A stretch of 11,641 nucleotides of DNA from Alphaproteobacteria bacterium. GTDB lineage: Bacteria; Pseudomonadota; Alphaproteobacteria; CAAHEQ01; UBA3637. The position numbers and the translations under genes were made by a program. Positions 6,121 to 11,641 of the stretch are shown piece by piece. Every line of letters begins with the position of its first letter. Position 1 is the first letter of the stretch. Location: the NCBI GenBank assembly GCA_017513365.1, contig JAFXFY010000211.1, positions 1-11,641 on the forward strand, in the 5' to 3' direction. The notes below the pieces were generated by a model. It made no database searches and was not told where the DNA came from. It saw only the letters and a list, made by a program, of their open reading frames with translations.

Positions 6121-9100
6121 TTAAAACATTTTACCTGAACTTTTTGAAGCTTTTGGTAAAACCGGTTTTGACACACGATTAGCCAAATCACTTCCTACCT
6201 GAGCGTTATTTTGAGAAGCAACCGGTGCTATATTTGCAGAACTTTGTACCGGTTCGGCATAATCATTTTGATCTATGACCAAATCGTCTTCACCGTACAA
6301 TACGCCTTCGTTTGCCAATTGTTCTTCATAGGCTGTTTGGTCAACCGTATAGCCCCCTCCGACACCTTCTCCATAATAGGCATCTTCCGGATTATAATAG
6401 GCATCGGTTGCAGCATTACCTTGCGTTCCACCAGCAGCAATTTGTTCGGATGGTGTTCCTCGTTTATCAATCCAACTACCGCCACCGGTTCCTTGAGCTG
6501 CTTTAGAATCCGGACCGAATTGAGCTTCATAATCACGTTCGTCTTCCACTTCGGAACGCAACCACAAATCTTCATTAGAAAATACCGTTATACGCGTTCC
6601 GGCCGGTACAAATACAACTGGTGGAATTTCCGTTGCGGCATCAATCAATTGTTGGAAGATTTGATCCATGTTATCACGGAATGTTTCACGTGCATCCTGA
6701 GCCGCTTTAGAGGCATCACTTTGCGTCGTTGTATCCGTTTCATTATTGGTTTCAACCGGATCATACCGAGCAGCCATATAGGTAATCAAAGAGGTAACAG
6801 AAGAACTTAAAATCGGTTTACCGTATTTAGCTAACAGTTGCTCATCTAAGTAAGCAGCGACACCACCACGACCTTGAGCATCACCCGATGTTGCCGTAAA
6901 GGCAAATGCACCTCCATCTGGACGAATCAAGCGTTCCCAACTGATTTCCATTTTAGCCACATGATTTTCACCGGCATTACCGGACATTTTACCAATAATC
7001 CGAGAACCGGCTGGAATCATGATATTACGTCCTTCTTCCGAATAAATATGGCGTTCTACAATGGCCGTAACCGGTACATCAGTATAACGAGAGTCAATAG
7101 AACGAACCAAAACCGCCGGTATGGCTTTATCTTTTAAGATAACATTGGTCATCTTAACCGGCCATGAAGATACAACCCGCCCCCAAGACCAATGTTCATC
7201 TTGTTTTTTCTTGGCTCTGGCCAACAACTTACCAGCTGGACGAATGGCATTTTTAATACCACCTTTCATGCCTTGACGTTTTTGAGCCAATAATTGTTGC
7301 ATTTGCTCAACCTGAGCCGGATCTACCGGCATTTTTTGAGATAAATTCGGACGTGTTCTACCACTGCCATCTGAACCGACACCAGCAGTTAATACCTTGT
7401 TAGATAATGAATATGGACGACCATCTTGTCCCATATATCCGACAACGGTACCATCTTCAGCCACTAAAGACCCATTAGAGTCAATTGTATATGCTTTTTG
7501 ACCAATAAAGATTCTACGACCTGAAGTACTCGTGCCACTGCCTAATCCTGTACGAGTTCCATTTCCTAAAGCCGCTAAATTAATGCCACATTTGGCAAGT
7601 TTCGGACCTGTCCCAGAAATATCGCCGGCATAGACGCCATTTTTATCCCGCAACGTACCATCACTGGCGATTGTGGCAAATAATTCGCCATTCAAATCCA
7701 CGATAGAACCATCAGCCATCACTGACGCTATTTTCTTAAAAGTGCGTTTGTCAACGACATCACAGCCCACCAAGAATCCTAAATTACCCAAAGATTCTAC
7801 TTTTCCGATAACGTTATCGTTCATATCAACCAAGGTATTATCTGGCAATAACTTATAAAGCGGATTACCATCTTTATCATAGAAAATCCCTGTTTTCGGA
7901 TCAAACCAACCTACAACTTCCCCTGTTTTCGGATCAATTAAATTATTTTTTTCATCCAACCAGAATAATTCTTCACCATTCGGACCACGAATAATTTTAC
8001 GTCCTGATAACACATTCAAATCTTCAATTGGCTTACCGTCCACCCCTCGAATAACATCATCTTCGCCCAACTTGGCAATGACCTCACCTGTAACCGGATC
8101 TACAATATCCCCGTTTGGTTTGACTTTAAATAAGGCATCTCCTTTCGGATTATAGTATGTGCTACCCCGATCAAATGTACCAGCAATTGTGCCGTCTTCA
8201 TTGAATTTAATTTCTTCATCAGCCAACGATACCACACGTCCGATTGTTTTTCCGTCATTATCTACAGCCGTTTTACAATCGCCAACAACTTTACCAATGG
8301 CCACACCGCCGGCATTTACAATTGTACCATCAAACTTACTGCGTCCCAACATTTCACCTTTAGGCGAAATAATCGGACCACGTTGAATGACACATCCCAT
8401 ACGTGCGCCACCATTATCCACGACATCGCCCTTCATATCAACACATCCGATGTTGTTGCCTTGAGCATCTACAACCATCCCGTTTGGCAAAGAACGACCG
8501 ATAAAATCACCATTTGAGGATAAAGCCGGTCCCGTAATTGTAATGCGGCCAATTTGCTCACCACTTTTGTTCACGGCAAATCTATCCACCAAAATATGAC
8601 CGATTAAGCTGCCTTTACCATTGACAATCTGACCATCTGGTGTGGTTTGTCCCAATACATTACAGCTATTGGTAATCAATCCATCTGGAACCAAAGCCCC
8701 ATGAATTTTTAAGAAATTATTCCCTTTAACCGTACCATTGCTGGCAATTGTACCTTTTACCGTACCACCAACAGACATAACCGTTCCGTCTCCGGTCAAA
8801 GCCCCCAATTCATCACCATTGTAGTCTGTTGCAACACCAAACGGCATAACAACCCCGTCTATTGGATTTTTTGTACCCAACACAGATCCGTCATCAATAA
8901 CTTTATGCGTGCGTTTTTCCGATGCATCTACAACGCCACCATCCATTGTGGTACGACCCAAGACACGCCCTTTATCCAAATGAACGGCAAGACCTTGTTT
9001 GGCAACAGCACCAACATACGGCATTGTTGTATACGTCATCCGTTCCACAATACCACTGGCCGTTCCATCCGGTAAAACGCGTCCCATAACAGCATCTTTA

Positions 9101-11641
9101 TCACCTAAGACAGCACCATCTGCTGCAACAACACCAACAGTAAAGCCATCATCTGTTAAAACAACACCTGTCGGCATTTCACCGCCAGCCCAATCCGTTT
9201 CATTGGTTAAAGCTGATCCAAATGTTTGATTAGCAACAGCCGAACCACCAGCACCAATAATAGCAACACCGCCTTCGGACATACCAATCACATTGCCATC
9301 TCGACCGATATATGATACCGGTTGCATCAAACGACCAATAATATCATTGTTAATATCCAAAATAGCCTTAGATGCCATTGTTTTACCCGTCATACGACCT
9401 TCAGCAAAAATTTGACCGTTTGACATGGCTTGACCTAACACAGCCAATACATTGGATACCGGTACACCACTACCGACCATGCCACCAATGAATTGTTTTG
9501 TTAATCCAACAGCTAATCCGTTCATCATCAAATGTCCCAATGGTTTAGCATCTTGCACATTCGCAATTGTTCCGTTTGGAGCCACTTGCCCGATAACCGT
9601 ACCGGATGTAAAGTCATTTACAAAATCAAAACCACTTAATAAGCGACCGGTCCATTTACCCTCTTGTACAACAGCGGTCGGAGAAATGGCTTTTCCTAAA
9701 ACATCACCTTTCGTATTAATAATCATACCATTTGTGGACATAAATCCGAATGTTTTACCTGTATCATTAACAGCCGGCAATCCAAGCGGAACATAAAAAC
9801 CAATTACCGTTCCATTATCGGCCAAGATACGACCATCTAAAGAAACACGTCCAATTGTTTGATTAGCATTTTCAACAGTTCCATCATAACGGGTCCAACC
9901 GATAAAATTACCATTTGTATCCAATCCGATACCCGCATTCAAACGCTGACCAGCAATATTTTGTTCCACATTATATAAATACGGAGAGGCTTTAAATGAT
10001 CCGACAACAGCATTGTTTTCACCCAACACTCTGGCATTTGGAGCAATTGTACCGACAAAAACACCCTTGCTGTTTACAGCTGTGCCACGTGGTACTAATG
10101 TACCCAAAATACGATTGGTGTGATCAATAACCGTTCCATTCATCAAAACTTGCCCACTGATATTCGTTTTACCAGTTAATTCGCCTTTGAAAGACAACCA
10201 ACCGATTGTCGTACCAGCAGCATCCACAAACGGTCCCACACGCATTGTCTTACCCAAAAGTTCGCCATTGGCCCCTAAAATCAATCCAAAAGCATTAGCG
10301 CTCCCCAATCGGCGACCGTTTTTATCCGTCACTACGCCAGTCGGAGATACATTGCCGATAAATCCATCTGTTCCCATCGCCAACATAATATCGGATAACA
10401 CACCACCCAAAACTGTACCGTTATTAGATATTGCCAATCCATTACCCAAAACACGGCCAATAACAGTTTGAGAGCTGGACAACACTTCACCTTTTACAGA
10501 TACGGTACCAACAACTTCACCAATGGCAGATACAACCGTTCCTTGCGGAATTTTAACCCCGATAACACGCCCTGTTTTATCCACAACAGACCCATCAGCT
10601 CTAATGGCGCCAGCCAAAGTACCCGAAGCATCATTTAAAACGCCGTCAAATTGCATCACACCGATTAAATGACCATCCATTCCCATAAAGGAGGTTTTGT
10701 CTGCGATTAAGGCACCGATAATTTCGTTTTTATCACCGCTAACGGCCGTCATATCCGGTAAAATTTTGGCAAATTTATCCCCTGCCGTATTAATTGCTGC
10801 ACCATTTTGTCTGGAATAACGCCCTAATACCAACCCTTCCGGTGAGAAAATAACACCTTCTGGTGGAATAAAGGCAACAATGTTTCCTTTATCATCAACG
10901 ACACGACCATCGGCTAAGATTGTACCAATTTTATTGCCAGCACTATCAAAAACTTCATTACCAACAATCACCCAGTCTGTCGGATTGCCGTTTTCATCCA
11001 AAACGACAGCACCTTTAGAAGTATCAATTAATTTTCCTAATGGTTTGCCCTCTAAATCCACAGCCGTTCCATCCGGATTTAAACATCCGATAACCTTACC
11101 GGTTTTATCTACAACTTTACCATCAATACGAGCACGACCAACAACTTTACCGGCATCATCAACAACAATACCTCGACCATTGACTCCACCGATAACAACA
11201 TTTTGAGCATTCACAACCGTTTTTTCTGGTGTAACACATCCAATATCCGTTCCCGTTGTATCCAATACACGACCACTTGGAGAAATCAACCCAAGTAAAC
11301 GACACCCTTCGGCAATAGCTGTTCCACGAGGAATTACAACGCCAATTACACGATTTGATGAACTAATCACATATTTATCTGCCCGAACTTTGCCAATGAC
11401 ATCTCCCGTTGTTGTCATAACGGCACCGTTTGGATACACAGATCCCAACACTCGACAGCCGGAACCGATTACACGTCCCTTTGCCATAACGGCGCCAATT
11501 GGTTTTTTACCTGCGCTGACCGTTCCTCCGGCACTGATACATCCAATAACTTTACCTTGAGCATTAACAGCTTTACCTTCAGAATTGACAAATCCTAAAA
11601 TTGTGCCGTTTTCACTGACAATGACTCCTTGTTCAACAACG
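6121..11641 (-). CDS. virB10: Giant VirB10/TrbI-family protein with solenoid repeat domain (N terminus outside window)
   Basis: The frame is open from the right edge (first full codon 11640-11638) to TAA at 6123-6121, giving at least 1839 residues; ordinary VirB10 has about 380-480. The C-terminal domain (about 7190-6550) is clearly VirB10/TrbI: IPAVLVRSIDS, PVTAIVERHIYSEEGR, IPAGSRIIGKMSG, ISWERLIRPDG, a candidate antenna segment LSSSVTSLITYMAARY, and VPAGTRITVFSNEDLWL. VirB10 links inner and outer membranes in the secretion core complex. Upstream come a basic linker (about 7195-7370, with RAKKK) and more than 4.2 kb of 17-residue repeats. After the VirB10 domain is an unusual tail of about 140 residues, rich in Gly, Tyr, Asp and Glu. 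An internal ATG at 11487 is not the start, because three more repeats precede it in frame without a stop. The N-terminal membrane segment expected for VirB10 must lie beyond the window. virB11 follows by 15 bases. Confidence 0.93.
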   Translation of the reverse strand, partial: VVEQGVIVSENGTILGFVNSEGKAVNAQGKVIGCISAGGTVSAGKKPIGAVMAKGRVIGSGCRVLGSVYPNGAVMTTTGDVIGKVRADKYVISSSNRVIGVVIPRGTAIAEGCRLLGLISPSGRVLDTTGTDIGCVTPEKTVVNAQNVVIGGVNGRGIVVDDAGKVVGRARIDGKVVDKTGKVIGCLNPDGTAVDLEGKPLGKLIDTSKGAVVLDENGNPTDWVIVGNEVFDSAGNKIGTILADGRVVDDKGNIVAFIPPEGVIFSPEGLVLGRYSRQNGAAINTAGDKFAKILPDMTAVSGDKNEIIGALIADKTSFMGMDGHLIGVMQFDGVLNDASGTLAGAIRADGSVVDKTGRVIGVKIPQGTVVSAIGEVVGTVSVKGEVLSSSQTVIGRVLGNGLAISNNGTVLGGVLSDIMLAMGTDGFIGNVSPTGVVTDKNGRRLGSANAFGLILGANGELLGKTMRVGPFVDAAGTTIGWLSFKGELTGKTNISGQVLMNGTVIDHTNRILGTLVPRGTAVNSKGVFVGTIAPNARVLGENNAVVGSFKASPYLYNVEQNIAGQRLNAGIGLDTNGNFIGWTRYDGTVENANQTIGRVSLDGRILADNGTVIGFYVPLGLPAVNDTGKTFGFMSTNGMIINTKGDVLGKAISPTAVVQEGKWTGRLLSGFDFVNDFTSGTVIGQVAPNGTIANVQDAKPLGHLMMNGLAVGLTKQFIGGMVGSGVPVSNVLAVLGQAMSNGQIFAEGRMTGKTMASKAILDINNDIIGRLMQPVSYIGRDGNVIGMSEGGVAIIGAGGSAVANQTFGSALTNETDWAGGEMPTGVVLTDDGFTVGVVAADGAVLGDKDAVMGRVLPDGTASGIVERMTYTTMPYVGAVAKQGLAVHLDKGRVLGRTTMDGGVVDASEKRTHKVIDDGSVLGTKNPIDGVVMPFGVATDYNGDELGALTGDGTVMSVGGTVKGTIASNGTVKGNNFLKIHGALVPDGLITNSCNVLGQTTPDGQIVNGKGSLIGHILVDRFAVNKSGEQIGRITITGPALSSNGDFIGRSLPNGMVVDAQGNNIGCVDMKGDVVDNGGARMGCVIQRGPIISPKGEMLGRSKFDGTIVNAGGVAIGKVVGDCKTAVDNDGKTIGRVVSLADEEIKFNEDGTIAGTFDRGSTYYNPKGDALFKVKPNGDIVDPVTGEVIAKLGEDDVIRGVDGKPIEDLNVLSGRKIIRGPNGEELFWLDEKNNLIDPKTGEVVGWFDPKTGIFYDKDGNPLYKLLPDNTLVDMNDNVIGKVESLGNLGFLVGCDVVDKRTFKKIASVMADGSIVDLNGELFATIASDGTLRDKNGVYAGDISGTGPKLAKCGINLAALGNGTRTGLGSGTSTSGRRIFIGQKAYTIDSNGSLVAEDGTVVGYMGQDGRPYSLSNKVLTAGVGSDGSGRTRPNLSQKMPVDPAQVEQMQQLLAQKRQGMKGGIKNAIRPAGKLLARAKKKQDEHWSWGRVVSSWPVKMTNVILKDKAIPAVLVRSIDSRYTDVPVTAIVERHIYSEEGRNIMIPAGSRIIGKMSGNAGENHVAKMEISWERLIRPDGGAFAFTATSGDAQGRGGVAAYLDEQLLAKYGKPILSSSVTSLITYMAARYDPVETNNETDTTTQSDASKAAQDARETFRDNMDQIFQQLIDAATEIPPVVFVPAGTRITVFSNEDLWLRSEVEDERDYEAQFGPDSKAAQGTGGGSWIDKRGTPSEQIAAGGTQGNAATDAYYNPEDAYYGEGVGGGYTVDQTAYEEQLANEGVLYGEDDLVIDQNDYAEPVQSSANIAPVASQNNAQVGSDLANRVSKPVLPKASKSSGKMF
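7390..11641 (-). repeat. Tandem array of about 75-80 degenerate 17-residue (51-bp) coding repeats
   Basis: The translated unit approximates x-x-D-G-x-V-V-D-x-x-G-x-V-I-G-x-V, for example RIDGKVVDKTGKVIGCL, RADGSVVDKTGRVIGVK and YPNGAVMTTTGDVIGKV, each exactly 17 residues. Long runs keep this length, with occasional 16- or 18-residue units and a few insertions, for example near 10975-10990. Conserved Gly and alternating small hydrophobics suggest a beta-solenoid or beta-helix with one turn per unit. Copies differ much at the DNA level, so this is an old, selected array and not a recent expansion. Around 7500-7625 a Gly/Ser/Thr-rich stretch interrupts it. The copy number is estimated from the length, and the array continues past the right edge. 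Confidence 0.88.

Noticed and set aside
11485..11487. ATG as the start of the VirB10-like gene
   Set aside because: The frame continues without a stop to the right edge and encodes three more repeat units, so this is an internal Met.
7390..11641. CRISPR or DNA satellite array because of the about 51-bp period
   Set aside because: The units are coding, diverge strongly at DNA level and have no constant repeat/variable spacer structure.

Overview
The window most likely comes from an uncultured, probably host-associated alphaproteobacterium with moderately AT-rich DNA. The evidence is an ELM1/DUF1022-family protein (in bacteria typical of Alphaproteobacteria), a VirB-type type IV secretion system (T4SS) pair, and a prepilin-like secreted protein. 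The exact lineage is inference; no rRNA is present to fix it.

Layout. Positions 2-208 hold the C-terminal end of an unrecognised gene. It is followed by a promoter and ffh (264-1769), the SRP54 protein of the signal recognition particle, closed by a strong intrinsic terminator (1788-1812). The 311-base gap 1770-2080 is not empty. It has a good sigma70-type promoter (1833-1861) and a structured RNA of about 180 nt ending in a second intrinsic terminator (2026-2049). That terminator sits just before the ribosome-binding site of a type IV prepilin-like protein with a Cys-rich ectodomain (2081-3157). The structured RNA may be a free small RNA or a cis-acting attenuator. A long inverted repeat (3182-3212) and a candidate 11-codon minus-strand micro-ORF (3240-3275) lie in the next gap.

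A two-gene operon follows on the plus strand: a lipoprotein alpha/beta hydrolase (3365-4135) and an ELM1-family protein (4132-5088), overlapping by ATGA. A bidirectional terminator (5093-5117) separates it from a convergent minus-strand T4SS operon. That operon holds a VirB11-type ATPase (5116-6105) and, upstream of it, a giant VirB10/TrbI protein that is still open at the right edge (6121 to beyond 11641).

The striking element is this VirB10 homologue. About 640 bases encode an ordinary VirB10 C-terminal outer-membrane-complex domain. That domain is preceded by more than 4.2 kb encoding roughly 75-80 copies of a degenerate 17-residue (51-bp) repeat, which probably folds as a beta-solenoid. 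The architecture resembles in concept CagY of Helicobacter pylori and DotG/IcmE of Legionella, but the repeat is different and very regular. The order virB10-virB11 is the canonical VirB order. VirB11 would power substrate transfer or assembly at the inner membrane, and VirB10 would span the envelope.
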